Below, one piece after another: positions 30,671 through 39,356 of a stretch of 64,000 nucleotides of DNA (the first letter of the stretch is position 1; every line of letters begins with the position of its first letter). Origin of the DNA: an uncultured beta proteobacterium (GTDB taxonomy: Bacteria; Pseudomonadota; Gammaproteobacteria; Burkholderiales; Burkholderiaceae_C); assembly GCA_903905735.1 (NCBI GenBank), contig CAIVHU010000009.1, forward strand, positions 30,979-94,978, in the 5' to 3' direction. The notes below the pieces were generated by a model that was not told the origin of the DNA, searched no databases, and saw only the letters and a program-made list of their open reading frames with translations. Both the position numbers and the translations under genes were made by a program.

Positions 30671-31857
30671 GGCTTGCCAGGATTGGCTGCAACAGGCGCG
30701 GCGCTCTTGGCATCCGGCACCCGCACTGTCACCGTGGCATCAGGCCGCACATTCTGTTTGCCATCCAACACCACCTGCTCACCGGGCTGAACACCGGTCA
30801 CAGCGGCATCTGCGCCTTCGGCGTGAATCACCTGGATCGGGCGCAACACCGCCCGCCCATCCACCACCACATAGACAATGCTGCCGCGCAGCGTCTCGAT
30901 GATGGCCGCCTGCGGCACCACCACGACCTGGCGAAGCGTGTCCACCGTTTGCGACACCTGGACAAACGCGCCCGGCCAGAGTTTTCTTTCAGGGTTGGCA
31001 AACACGGCTTTGGCTTTCAAAGTGCCCGAATTGGCATCCACCTGGTTGTCCATGAACTGCAACCTGCCCTGGAAGCTGCCCCCTCGGTCGGCCAGCGTGG
31101 CGTTGACCACAGCACCACCATTTTTGAGCGCGGCCAGCGCGCTCGACAGGTCGCGCTGGGGAACGCTGAAGGCGACACCTATCGGGTCAAGCTGGGTGAT
31201 GGTGACCAGTGCAGTCTGGTTGGCCTGCACGGCGCTGCCCGCATACACATTGACGGCACCGGCGCGTCCGGCGTTCGGTGCCGTGATACGGTCATAAGAC
31301 AGCGCCACATTGCTGGCCACAATGGCGGCCTGGTCAGCCGCCATCGTGGCAGACCAACCATCCACCAGCGCTTGTGCGGTGTCCACCGCACCCTGCGAGA
31401 CAAAGTTTTGCGCGAGCAATTGTTTGGAGCGCTCGAGCTGGCGTCTGGCATCACTCAAGCTCGCGTTGTCTTTGGCAAACTGCGCCCGTGCTTTCGCAAC
31501 GTTGGCCTCATCGGCGCGGGCATCCAGGGTAAACAGCAGTTGCCCGGTCTTGACAAACTGGCCTTCCTTGAAATGCACCTGAACGATGGTGCTGGTGACC
31601 TGCGACCTGACATCCACACTGGTTAGCGGCGTGACCGTGCCGGTGGCCTGCAAATTCACCGGCATATCGCGCCTTTGAGCCTGAACAGTGGACACCGAGA
31701 CCGGCGGTGATGACTTGGCTTTTGCGCCATTGTCAGAAGCAGTGGGCGCGCCCGCTGCAGCTGCCTCAGTTGGCGTGGAGGACTTGCCAGAACAGCCCGA
31801 CAAGGCCATCACGGCGAGCACAAAAATCGTTAAAAGCTGGGGGCGAGATGGAATCAT
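30667..31857 (-). CDS. RND periplasmic adaptor (MdtA/AcrA-like lipoprotein)
   Basis: A 396-residue membrane fusion protein. The signal LLTIFVLAVMALSGC carries a lipobox Cys. A low-complexity linker (about 23-45) leads to VNLQATGTVTPLTSVDVRSQVTSTI, the barrel-sandwich hybrid, and an alpha-hairpin about 110-170 (ARAQFAKDNASLSDARRQLERSKQLLAQNFVSQ). It bridges the permease to an outer-membrane channel. It is the first gene of a two-gene operon with the permease. Confidence 0.93.
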   Translation of the reverse strand: MIPSRPQLLTIFVLAVMALSGCSGKSSTPTEAAAAGAPTASDNGAKAKSSPPVSVSTVQAQRRDMPVNLQATGTVTPLTSVDVRSQVTSTIVQVHFKEGQFVKTGQLLFTLDARADEANVAKARAQFAKDNASLSDARRQLERSKQLLAQNFVSQGAVDTAQALVDGWSATMAADQAAIVASNVALSYDRITAPNAGRAGAVNVYAGSAVQANQTALVTITQLDPIGVAFSVPQRDLSSALAALKNGGAVVNATLADRGGSFQGRLQFMDNQVDANSGTLKAKAVFANPERKLWPGAFVQVSQTVDTLRQVVVVPQAAIIETLRGSIVYVVVDGRAVLRPIQVIHAEGADAAVTGVQPGEQVVLDGKQNVRPDATVTVRVPDAKSAAPVAANPGKP

Positions 31858-32010
31858 GGCTCATGATAAATCAGGCCGATTGCAGCAGTGTCAGGCGGCC
31901 ATGAGAGCCATGCAAAGCTCATGTAAAGTTAGGCGGTCGATGGATAATATTCGTTGGAATGTTGAATTTCCGTCGCTCGTAAGTTAACAGTCGCCCAAAC
32001 AGGAGATGCC

Positions 32011-32229
32011 ATGTTTTCAGAGTACCGCGAAAAAATCACCCAGCTCAAGGCTGACGACGCGCATTTCGCCCAGTTATTCGAGCGTCACGATACTCTGGAT
32101 GCCAAGATCCAACGTATGGAAGCGCATGTAGAACCCGGCAATGCGTTGGAAATTGAAGCGCTCAAGAAAGAAAAACTACACCTCAAGGATGAGGTGTACC
32201 AAGTACTGATCAAGGCCACAGCGGCCTGA
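32011..32229 (+). CDS. YdcH family protein (DUF465)
   Basis: A 72-residue protein, all helical, with LFERHDTLDAKIQRMEAHVEPGNALEIEALKKEKLHLKDEVY matching the YdcH/DUF465 family. Function unknown; members are small cytoplasmic coiled-coil proteins. A good ribosome site (AGGAG) lies before the ATG. Confidence 0.88.
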   Translation: MFSEYREKITQLKADDAHFAQLFERHDTLDAKIQRMEAHVEPGNALEIEALKKEKLHLKDEVYQVLIKATAA

Positions 32230-32247
32230 TGACCTGACATCTGCGCC

Positions 32248-32826
32248 TTAATCCGAAGCAGACTTCGCCAGACGCTCGCTACGCCAGTACACGTCGTCGC
32301 CCACGCTGCCGTCAGTGCGGTAACGGTTGAGCACGCGGGCCAGCACAAACATCAGGTCTGACAGACGGTTGAGGTATTGCTGCGGCGCGTATTTGAGCGC
32401 GTCCTGGTTGCCCAGCGCCACCACCGCGCGCTCGGCCCGGCGTGCAACAGTGCGGCAGACATGCGCCAGCGCAGCTGCGCGGCTGCCTGCGGGCAGGATG
32501 AACTCCTGCAGCGTGGGCAGGTTCGCGTTGTAATGCGCCAGCGCTTCTTCCAGCGCCAGTACCGCATCGAGCTTGAGCAGTTCAAAGCCGGGAATGGACA
32601 GCTCGCCACCCAGGTTGAACAGCTCGTGCTGCACACCCACCAGCAGCTCGCGCACATCGTCGGGCATCGCTTCGCACAGCAGCAGTCCGATGTTGGAGTT
32701 GAGCTCGTCGACATCGCCCATGGCGTGCACGCGCAGGCTGTTTTTCGAGACGCGGGTCTTGTCGCCCAGCCCGGTGGTGCCGTTGTCTCCGGTGCGGGTG
32801 GCGATTTGTGTGAGGCGTTGGCCCAT
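32248..32826 (-). CDS. Cob(I)alamin adenosyltransferase, PduO type
   Basis: A 192-residue trimeric ATP:corrinoid adenosyltransferase. N-terminal TRTGDNGTTGLGDKTRVSK is the ATP-binding signature of the PduO class. RAERAVVAL and YLNRLSDLMFVLARVLN complete the active site. It makes adenosylcobalamin from cob(I)alamin and ATP. GGAG lies upstream of the ATG. It is 32 bases downstream of the kinase gene on the same strand, though the functions are unrelated. Confidence 0.93.
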   Translation of the reverse strand: MGQRLTQIATRTGDNGTTGLGDKTRVSKNSLRVHAMGDVDELNSNIGLLLCEAMPDDVRELLVGVQHELFNLGGELSIPGFELLKLDAVLALEEALAHYNANLPTLQEFILPAGSRAAALAHVCRTVARRAERAVVALGNQDALKYAPQQYLNRLSDLMFVLARVLNRYRTDGSVGDDVYWRSERLAKSASD

Positions 32827-32858
32827 GGTTGGTCTCCTTCGTACTTTGAAAATGAGGG

Positions 32859-34481
32859 TCAGGTCTGGGGTGACGCACGCTCAAAAGCCTGGCGCGGCAG
32901 GGTCACCGTCAGGGTGGTGCAGTTATTGGCATCGTCGCTGGCCATGCTGATGCTGCCTTGCTGGGCACGCGCCATCAGCATGGCGGAATAGGTCCCTAGG
33001 CCGCTGCCACCGGTCTTGCCGCTGGTGGCGAATTTGTCAAAAAAACGCTCGCGCAACTCAGCTGGCACCGCGCCCAAGTTGTTCACCAGGATGCGCAATG
33101 GCGACTCGTCACGCAGCAGCACTTCAACCCGCGTTTGTGGCGGTGCAGCCTCGCAGGCATTTTTGATCAGGTTTTGAAACAGCAGGTAACACAGCGTGGG
33201 ATCGCCCTGAACCTGAGGCAACTCGGCACCCACAGGGGTGTCGGTATCGACCGAAATGGTGAGCTGTTTGTCGGCAAAACTGGCGCGAGACAGATCAACG
33301 ATACGGTGCAGGATGTCGCCAATGTCCACGGCCCGGGCCTCAAGCCTGTAGCGGCCCATCTCAATCTTGTAGATCTCGCCCGACAGGTTCACCATGGCCA
33401 TGACCTGTTCGGCGGCCTGCTGTACCAGACGCAGCTGGGCCACATGTTTGGGTGCCATGTCGGCATCGTCAGCCAGGCTCTGCACCATGCCGACAATGCC
33501 CGCGAGCGAGCCTTTGAGGTCGTGGCGGGTCATGTTCTCGGCGTCTTCACGCATGCGGGCAGCTTCGAGCATGGCGTCGTAGTCAAGCTGCAGTTTGCGG
33601 CGCATGTCGACAAACTGGATGAAATTGCGCACCCGCGCACGCAGCGCCTTGGGATCGGCGGCCTTGGAGACAAAATCCACCGCACCGAGCTCCATGCCCT
33701 TGAGACGTGCCTCGTCATCTTCGAGGCCAGTCACAAAAATCACCGGAATCTGCGCCGTAGCAGGCTGTTCGCGCAGCTGGCGCACCACCTCAAAGCCGTC
33801 CATGCCGGGCATCATCACGTCCATCAGCACCAGATCGGGTAGCGACTCACCCTGACACAGCGCCAGCGCTGCCGGGCCATCGACAGCGGTCAGCACCTGG
33901 TATTCGTCCATGAACAAGGTTTCCAGCAGCTTGCGGCTCACCGGGTGATCGTCCACCACCAGAATGCGAGAGGAAGTCAGCACTTTGGCCAGGCCCGGCT
34001 CATCACCCAGCCAGCTGCTGGGTGGTGGCTTGGCCACGGAGGCCGGCGTGGCAAGGGCGCGCTTCTGGGGGTTGAGCATGCGCTCCAGTCGGGCCTTCAG
34101 GCTGCCTGCGTTATATGGCTTGACAAGCAGGCCATTGACCCCGGCCGCAATCACTTCCTCGATACGCTGGCGCTCGGCCTCGGCGGTGATCATCAGGAAA
34201 GGCAGCTTGGCCAGTTTGGCATCCGCGCGAATCGCCCTCAGCAGCTCCAGGCCGGACATCACCGGCATGTTCCAGTCTGACAACACGGCATCCACCTTGT
34301 TGTTGCGCAACTGTTCAAGCGCCTCGGCACCGTTGCGGGCGACGCGGATTTTCTCGAACCCCATGCCGCGCAACTGGTTGACGGTGACCGCGCGCATCAG
34401 CTCCAGATCATCCACCACCAGGTAGTTGAGTTGGTGCAGATTCATGGGCGCATGCGATGACGGTTGATCATGGTGAGCCAT
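32859..34481 (-). CDS. Cytoplasmic hybrid regulator: REC-REC-histidine kinase
   Basis: About 540 residues, no membrane helices. Receiver 1 (about 18-135): YLVVDDLELMR ... SDWNMPVMSG with phospho-Asp. Receiver 2 (about 170-290): RILVVDDHPVSRKL ... LMDVMMPGMDG. A coiled linker leads to a HisKA-like box TRHDLKGSL (phospho-His followed by Asp, not Glu), then a HATPase domain with NLIKNACEAAPP and a GGSGLGTY box. Two receivers before the kinase suggest integration of upstream phosphorelays. Start: ATG 34481 has GGGA eight bases upstream; ATG 34445 begins closer to receiver 1 and is an alternative. Output is unknown. Confidence 0.82.
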   Translation of the reverse strand: MAHHDQPSSHAPMNLHQLNYLVVDDLELMRAVTVNQLRGMGFEKIRVARNGAEALEQLRNNKVDAVLSDWNMPVMSGLELLRAIRADAKLAKLPFLMITAEAERQRIEEVIAAGVNGLLVKPYNAGSLKARLERMLNPQKRALATPASVAKPPPSSWLGDEPGLAKVLTSSRILVVDDHPVSRKLLETLFMDEYQVLTAVDGPAALALCQGESLPDLVLMDVMMPGMDGFEVVRQLREQPATAQIPVIFVTGLEDDEARLKGMELGAVDFVSKAADPKALRARVRNFIQFVDMRRKLQLDYDAMLEAARMREDAENMTRHDLKGSLAGIVGMVQSLADDADMAPKHVAQLRLVQQAAEQVMAMVNLSGEIYKIEMGRYRLEARAVDIGDILHRIVDLSRASFADKQLTISVDTDTPVGAELPQVQGDPTLCYLLFQNLIKNACEAAPPQTRVEVLLRDESPLRILVNNLGAVPAELRERFFDKFATSGKTGGSGLGTYSAMLMARAQQGSISMASDDANNCTTLTVTLPRQAFERASPQT

Positions 34482-34535
34482 TATCACGGTCCCGGCACGC
34501 GATTGCCGATAATCGCGCTTCACCACGGAGACACC

Positions 34536-35960
34536 ATGAACGCACCCCTGACCGGCACCCACTTGTCGCCTGACATTCACCCCCGCGCTGTACCGGCCGA
34601 GTTGCTTAATACCCTGCGAACCCGCTTTGGCAGCCAGTTTTCCACCGCCGTGGTGATCCGTGAGCAGCATGGCCGCGACGAATCCGCCTTCAGCGTGCCA
34701 CCGCCCGATGCCGTGGTGTTTGCCGAAAGCACCCAGGATGTGAGCGACGCCGTCAAACTGGCCGCGCAATACAAGGTGCCGGTGATTCCGTTTGGCGTGG
34801 GCTCCTCGCTGGAAGGGCATTTGCTGGCGGTGCAGGGCGGCATCAGCATCGATGTGGGCCGCATGAACCAGGTGCTGGCCATCGCTGCCTGCGACCTGAC
34901 GGTGACGGTGCAGCCTGGCGTGACACGCACCCAACTCAACGCGGCCGTCAAATCCACCGGCCTGTTTTTCCCGATTGACCCCGGTGCAGACGCGTCAATC
35001 GGCGGTATGGCGGCAACACGCGCCAGCGGCACCAACGCCGTGCGCTACGGCACCATGCGCGAGAACGTGCTGGCGCTGGAAGTGGTCACCGCCAGTGGCG
35101 AAGTCATCCGCACCGGCACACGTGCCAAAAAATCGTCGGCAGGCTACGACCTGACGCGGCTGATGGTCGGCAGCGAAGGCACGCTGGGCCTGATGACCGA
35201 GATCACCGTCAAGCTATACCCGCTGCCCGAGGCGGTGATGGCGGCCATCGTCAGCTTCGACACGCTGGCCGACGCGGTCAACACCACCATCCAGATCATC
35301 CAGGTGGGGCTGCCGATTGCGCGCTGCGAACTGCTGGACGCCACCACCGTGCGTATCGTCAACCAGTACGCCAAGCTCGACCTGCGCGAGGGTTCCATGC
35401 TGCTGATGGAGTTTCACGGCTCGCCTGCTGGTGTGCAGGAGCAAGTGGAAATGGCCCAGGCCATTGCAGACGAGCACCACGGCCACGCCTTTGAGTGGGC
35501 CAAAACGCCTGAAGAGCGCACCCGGCTGTGGACGGCACGGCACAACGCCTACTTTGCCGGCGTGCAGTCAGTGCCCGGCTGCAAGGCCATCACCACCGAT
35601 GCCTGCGTGCCGATCTCGCGCCTGGCCGATGCGCTGCTGGACTCGGTCACCGAAGCGCAGCAAAGCGGCATTCCGTACTTCATGGTCGGCCATGTCGGCG
35701 ACGGCAATTTCCACATGGGCTACCTGATTGACCCCGACAAACCCGAGGAACGCGAGATGGCCGAGCAGCTCAACCACCGTCTGGTCACCCGGGCGCTGGC
35801 CTTGGGCGGCACCTGCACCGGCGAGCACGGCGTGGGCCTTCACAAGATGGGTTTCCTGGTGGATGAGACCGGCGCCGGTGCCGTGGCCATGATGCGCGCC
35901 ATCAAAAACGCGCTGGACCCGGACAATATTCTCAATCCGGGGAAAATCTTCACACTTTGA
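34536..35960 (+). CDS. FAD-linked D-lactate dehydrogenase (GlcD/Dld-like)
   Basis: A 474-residue flavoprotein. The FAD-binding PCMH domain shows VIPFGVGSSLEGH and IDPGADASIGGMAATRASGTNAVRYG. The C-terminal FAD-oxidase cap has MVGHVGDGNFHMGYLID and GGTCTGEHGVGLHKMGFL with conserved His residues. It oxidises D-lactate or glycolate and passes electrons on, probably to the cytochrome c or quinone pool. ATG 34536 has CGGAG just upstream. It is divergent from the hybrid kinase, with 54 bases between starts. Confidence 0.9.
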   Translation: MNAPLTGTHLSPDIHPRAVPAELLNTLRTRFGSQFSTAVVIREQHGRDESAFSVPPPDAVVFAESTQDVSDAVKLAAQYKVPVIPFGVGSSLEGHLLAVQGGISIDVGRMNQVLAIAACDLTVTVQPGVTRTQLNAAVKSTGLFFPIDPGADASIGGMAATRASGTNAVRYGTMRENVLALEVVTASGEVIRTGTRAKKSSAGYDLTRLMVGSEGTLGLMTEITVKLYPLPEAVMAAIVSFDTLADAVNTTIQIIQVGLPIARCELLDATTVRIVNQYAKLDLREGSMLLMEFHGSPAGVQEQVEMAQAIADEHHGHAFEWAKTPEERTRLWTARHNAYFAGVQSVPGCKAITTDACVPISRLADALLDSVTEAQQSGIPYFMVGHVGDGNFHMGYLIDPDKPEEREMAEQLNHRLVTRALALGGTCTGEHGVGLHKMGFLVDETGAGAVAMMRAIKNALDPDNILNPGKIFTL

Positions 35961-36007
35961 GGCAAAGCCACCGCCTCATTTATCGGCTTGAACCCAAAAT
36001 ATGGGAT

Positions 36008-36046
36008 CTTTTTGGCCTCCAGCCCAACAAGATCAAGCTAACCTTG
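36008..36046 (-). repeat. Dispersed palindromic repeat, copy R7 (diverged)
   Basis: Plus-strand TTTTTGGCCTCCAGCCC, then AAGATCAAGCTAAC; only the GGCCTCCAGCCC half and the AGCTA element are well kept. It lies upstream of the beta-propeller gene. Confidence 0.45.
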
Positions 36047-36078
36047 ATACAAATTAGATAGCCCATCGAAAAACTCAC

Positions 36079-37287
36079 ATGTCCAGTTTCCAATCCAAAC
36101 TCACGCCCATACGCCTGTTAACCATCGTCGCGCTTCTGCCCTGTCTGCTGCCGGCGTACGGGCAAACCACGGTAGCTACGGGTGCCATGGCACCCGTAGC
36201 AAAAGTGTCCCGATCCTCCGAGCCAGCCGGTGGCATCCCGGTCAAGGTGACGCCCGAAATGACGGGTGCGGGCATCGTCTCCAGTGGTGTCACCTTGCCC
36301 GCCATACCACCCGTCACAGGCAGCCGCACTAATCCGGTGGCTTCCTGGGGCAAGCCATTGCCTTACCCGATCGTGATTGCCGACCGGCGTAACAACCGGC
36401 TGATTGAAATTGCGCCGGACAAAAGCATCGTCTGGGAGTTCCCTTCGCCCAGCTTGGCGGTATACCGCGGCAACGAAGACGTGAACTTCTCGGCTGACGG
36501 AAGCCAGGTGGCGGTCAGCGAAGAAGACAACTTTGACATCCATCTGGTGGACTACATCCAGCGCGCCCTGACCTGGACCTACGGCACACCCGACCATCGC
36601 GGCAAAGGCAAATATCTGCTGAACTACCCGGACGACACACATCTTTTGGGCGACGGCAAGGTCATCACGGCCGACATCCGCAACTGCCGCATTCTGATGA
36701 TCGACCCGAAAAGCGGTGAAGTCGTCAACCAGTGGGGCACGACCGGCCAATGCAAGCACAACCCGCCCAAACAGCTGGCCTACGCCAATGGGGCCACGCC
36801 GATGGCCAATGGTGACATTCTGGTGACCGAGATCGATGGCGCCTGGATTTCACGCATCACGCGCGAAGGCAAGGTGCTGTGGAGCGTCAAGGCGCCCGGC
36901 ATCCGCTATCCGTCGGACGCATTCCCCACGGTGGATGGCAAGCAAATCATCGTCGCCGACTTCTGGAAGCCGGGTCGCGTGGTGATCTTCGACCCGGCCA
37001 CCGGCAAGGTGACCTGGGAATACTTTGTCAAGGAAGGCCAGGGCGCGCTGGACCATTGCTCGATTGCCCGTGAACTGCCTGACACCGGCGACATCCTGAT
37101 CGTTGACGACCTGCATGACCGCGTGATGGTGGTCGACCGCCAGACCAAGGAGATCATCTGGCAATATGGCGAGCTCAACAAAAAAGGCCACACCCCAGGC
37201 CTGCTGAATTATCCGGACGGTTTTGATATCGATGTCTTTCATGACTGGAAAGCAGCACGAAAGACATCGGCTTCTGCGAAACCCTAA
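36079..37287 (+). CDS. Secreted beta-propeller protein (PQQ/NHL-like repeats)
   Basis: A 402-residue protein with a Sec signal peptide (about 1-28, LLPCLLPAYGQ). Residues 30-90 are a Pro/Gly/Val linker. The rest is built of repeated beta blades such as PIVIADRRNNRLIEIAPDKSIVWEF, ITADIRNCRILMIDPKSGEVVNQWG, ILVTEIDGAWISRITREGKVLW and ILIVDDLHDRVMVVDRQTKEIIWQYG. The blades resemble PQQ-type or arylsulfotransferase-like propellers, but I see no catalytic motif. Its stop overlaps the next start (TAATG), so it is coupled to a carbonic-anhydrase-like protein; a shared periplasmic role is inferred. A 26-bp palindrome lies in the linker coding region. Confidence 0.65.
   Translation: MSSFQSKLTPIRLLTIVALLPCLLPAYGQTTVATGAMAPVAKVSRSSEPAGGIPVKVTPEMTGAGIVSSGVTLPAIPPVTGSRTNPVASWGKPLPYPIVIADRRNNRLIEIAPDKSIVWEFPSPSLAVYRGNEDVNFSADGSQVAVSEEDNFDIHLVDYIQRALTWTYGTPDHRGKGKYLLNYPDDTHLLGDGKVITADIRNCRILMIDPKSGEVVNQWGTTGQCKHNPPKQLAYANGATPMANGDILVTEIDGAWISRITREGKVLWSVKAPGIRYPSDAFPTVDGKQIIVADFWKPGRVVIFDPATGKVTWEYFVKEGQGALDHCSIARELPDTGDILIVDDLHDRVMVVDRQTKEIIWQYGELNKKGHTPGLLNYPDGFDIDVFHDWKAARKTSASAKP
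36175..36200. other. 26-bp perfect palindrome inside the beta-propeller gene
   Basis: Arms GCTACGGGTGCCA and TGGCACCCGTAGC meet without a spacer. The region codes for part of the linker just after the signal peptide. It may act as an mRNA hairpin or a protein-binding site; a looser inverted repeat (TGACGGGTG ... CACCCGTCA) lies 60-110 bases further on. Confidence 0.6.
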
Positions 37288-37970
37288 TGAACAAGCACTT
37301 TATGAAACATCTGTTGTTGCCCCTGCTTTTGTGTTCGTCGCTAAGCCATGCCTCACTGTGTGAGAGTGGTCACCGCCAGTCGCCCATCAACATCACGACC
37401 AGTGCTTTGGCCACTCAAAAGTTGCCTGCGATGCAGCCCGACTACCGCGCCGCGCCGTTGCGCCTGGCCAACGATGGCCACACGGTGCGGGTGCGTTTCA
37501 GCCACAGTGGTGAGCTGGTGTTGGGCAAAGAACACTACACGCTGCAACAGTTTCACTTTCATACGCCGGGCGGCGACCAGATCAATGGCGAAGCCTTTCC
37601 TCTTGCGGGGCACATCCTGCACAAAAGTCGGTCCGGACAGTTGCTGGCCATCGTGGTGCCGTTTCGCCTGGGTGCCGAGAGCCCTTTGTTGAAACAGTTG
37701 ATGCCCCTCATTCCCGCCAAGGTGGACGGTGACCACACGCATCCAGCGATAACCGTCAGTGCCCGCGAGCTGATGCCCAAGCAACTCGGCTATTACCGCT
37801 ACACCGGCTCACTCACAGCAGCACCGTGCACCGAGGGCGTGCAGTGGCTGGTGATGAAACAGCCCATGGAACTGTCTGCCGCGCAGCTGGCTGAGTACAA
37901 GCGCCACTTTGCAGACAACATGCGTGGCGTCAACCCGCTGTACCAGCGCCCGATCTTCGAGAGCGAATAG
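37287..37970 (+). CDS. Alpha-carbonic anhydrase family protein, altered active site
   Basis: A 227-residue protein with signal peptide (about 1-22). It has QSPINI, QFHFHTP (zinc ligands H90, H92), H109 in AGHILHK as third ligand, and GSLTAAPCTEGVQWLV with the conserved Thr. Compared with typical enzymes the usual SEH block after FHFHTP is GGD, so the gatekeeper Glu is lost, and the Glu two residues before the third His is Ala. Zinc binding is likely but full CO2 hydration activity is uncertain. The start is TAATG-coupled to the propeller gene. Confidence 0.78.
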   Translation: MNKHFMKHLLLPLLLCSSLSHASLCESGHRQSPINITTSALATQKLPAMQPDYRAAPLRLANDGHTVRVRFSHSGELVLGKEHYTLQQFHFHTPGGDQINGEAFPLAGHILHKSRSGQLLAIVVPFRLGAESPLLKQLMPLIPAKVDGDHTHPAITVSARELMPKQLGYYRYTGSLTAAPCTEGVQWLVMKQPMELSAAQLAEYKRHFADNMRGVNPLYQRPIFESE

Positions 37971-37994
37971 GGTTGCCTCGTCACCCTTTGCAGG

Positions 37995-38517
37995 TCAACT
38001 CGTGACCAGCATGGCCACCAAGGTGGCCGCCATCACTGCGATGGCCAGCCCAGCCAGCGCAGGCGCGGGCCGATCACGTGGTCGCCCAGAGTGTCGTGCC
38101 GCGTGGCCAGCAGCATCATGACGACCATGATCGGCACGGCAATGATGCCGCTGAGCACGGCTGACCAGAACAGTTCTTTCACCGGGTCCATGGGGGCAAA
38201 GCACAACCCGACCCCGCCCAGCGTGGCCACCGCATAGGCGGCTGACCCAGCCAGTACCGGCACGGCCAGCATGCCGGTGCCGATGATGCCCAGACTGAAC
38301 AGCAGAAAGGTCATGTCGCCAGCCATCGGGCGCAACGCCTCGGCCATGGCGGCAAGGTCGGGATGACCGTCCACAGCATGGAAAAACCAAATTGCGCGCC
38401 TGCCTGAGAGTAGGTGGCGATGCCGCTCGGGTCGTCGTCCGCAGCACCTGTGATCAGGCCCGGTCCCAGCCGATGGACGCCGGTCTGACGACGGAGCTTT
38501 TGAATTTGCTGTTTCAC
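37995..38517 (-). pseudogene. Nramp-type metal transporter, internally deleted and frameshifted
   Basis: The N-terminus from GTG 38517 reads RLGPGLITGAADDDPSGIATYSQAGAQFGF. After MLWTVIPT (about 38360) the reading frame and sequence jump to AAMAEALRPMAGDMTFLLFSLGIIGTGMLAVPVLAGSAAYA, the normal late part of the protein. A second frameshift near 38055 precedes the last helix (AIAVMAATLVAMLVTS). Over 200 central residues, most of the transport core, are missing. It was a proton-coupled divalent metal transporter and cannot work now. Confidence 0.82.
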
Positions 38518-38525
38518 CGGGGATC

Positions 38526-38562
38526 CCCTTGCATGGTTTGCACCGGGCAAACCATGCAAGGG
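38526..38562. other. 16-bp perfect hairpin upstream of the Nramp pseudogene
   Basis: Arms CCCTTGCATGGTTTGC (38526-38541) and its exact complement (38547-38562) flank the loop ACCGG. It lies 8 bases upstream of the pseudogene start, where it would cover the ribosome site of the transporter mRNA. It could be a former translational control hairpin or a metalloregulator operator. It outlived the gene it served. Confidence 0.6.
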
Positions 38563-38605
38563 CCACGAATCTCGTCAGAACTCAGGAGTGATCGTACCGC
38601 TATTG

Positions 38606-38660
38606 ATACCAGAGCTGCTTGCCCTTTTTAGATAAGGGCTACAGGCCAAAATGCCTTTAA
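38606..38660 (+). repeat. Dispersed palindromic repeat, copy R8
   Basis: Plus orientation: AGAGCTGCTTGCCC, TTTTTAG, ATAAGGGCTACAGGCCAAAA. A well-kept copy next to the Nramp pseudogene and just downstream of the hypothetical gene at 38663. Confidence 0.8.
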
Positions 38661-38662
38661 AT

Positions 38663-39151
38663 CTAACCGGCTAGGCGGTCAGTCTCACGGCGGTGGCTGG
38701 CGCGTTCCATCAAGAGCTTGACGAGAAGCGCCGCCGCCGCAGAGCCTGCCAGCGCGGGTGAGGCCGCCAGCGTCTGCGCCAGACCGTCCACCGCATGCAG
38801 ACTCACCTGTTGCACGTAATTGGCCAGGTCAACCACATCAGAGACTTGAATGCCTTGCAAGTCGTCCAGCCGCGACTGCAGGCTGGTCAGACCGCCTTGC
38901 AACCTGATTTTGGCAAACACGCCGTTGGCGACAGCCAGCAGCGACAGGATGCCCAGCGGCTGCATCAACTGGCGGATCAGAAAACCCCTTTCGGCCACCG
39001 GGGCCGACTGGTACACCTTGCCCACCAGTCTCGCCACCATCCTCTGGCGCATGGCGGGCTCGGCCGAGGCATAGACCTGCGTGATCAATTGCTCAATGGG
39101 AATGTCCGAAACCGGTGGCGTGGTACTGCCGGATACGCTGTTTGCGGTCAT
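38663..39151 (-). CDS. Hypothetical protein, 162 residues
   Basis: I do not recognise the family. It is Ala/Leu-rich, mainly helical, with amphipathic stretches (MRQRMVARLVGKVYQSAPVAERGFLIRQLMQPLGILSLLAVANGVFAKIRLQGG) and a hydrophobic segment near 127-143 (AASPALAGSAAAALLVKLL). No signal peptide or metal motif is seen. The start has a GGAGCA-like site upstream. It is flanked by a repeat and by a glutaredoxin gene on the other strand. Confidence 0.6.
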   Translation of the reverse strand: MTANSVSGSTTPPVSDIPIEQLITQVYASAEPAMRQRMVARLVGKVYQSAPVAERGFLIRQLMQPLGILSLLAVANGVFAKIRLQGGLTSLQSRLDDLQGIQVSDVVDLANYVQQVSLHAVDGLAQTLAASPALAGSAAAALLVKLLMERASHRRETDRLAG

Positions 39152-39356
39152 GAATATTGCTCCTTCAGTCAGAAAATGCTATCACTTGATGCCCGCACCA
39201 GGCACCCCGATGGCCAGAGCCCAGTGTAGGCAGCGTTTGTAACCAGTCATTTCTGCCAGGTGAAGCCGGTGTAAAGCTGGTTTCAACGGTCGAAAGGCCT
39301 ATGCGCACAGACGAATTGACCGCCTCGTATGATGGGCGACCAACCAACATCTGCTT

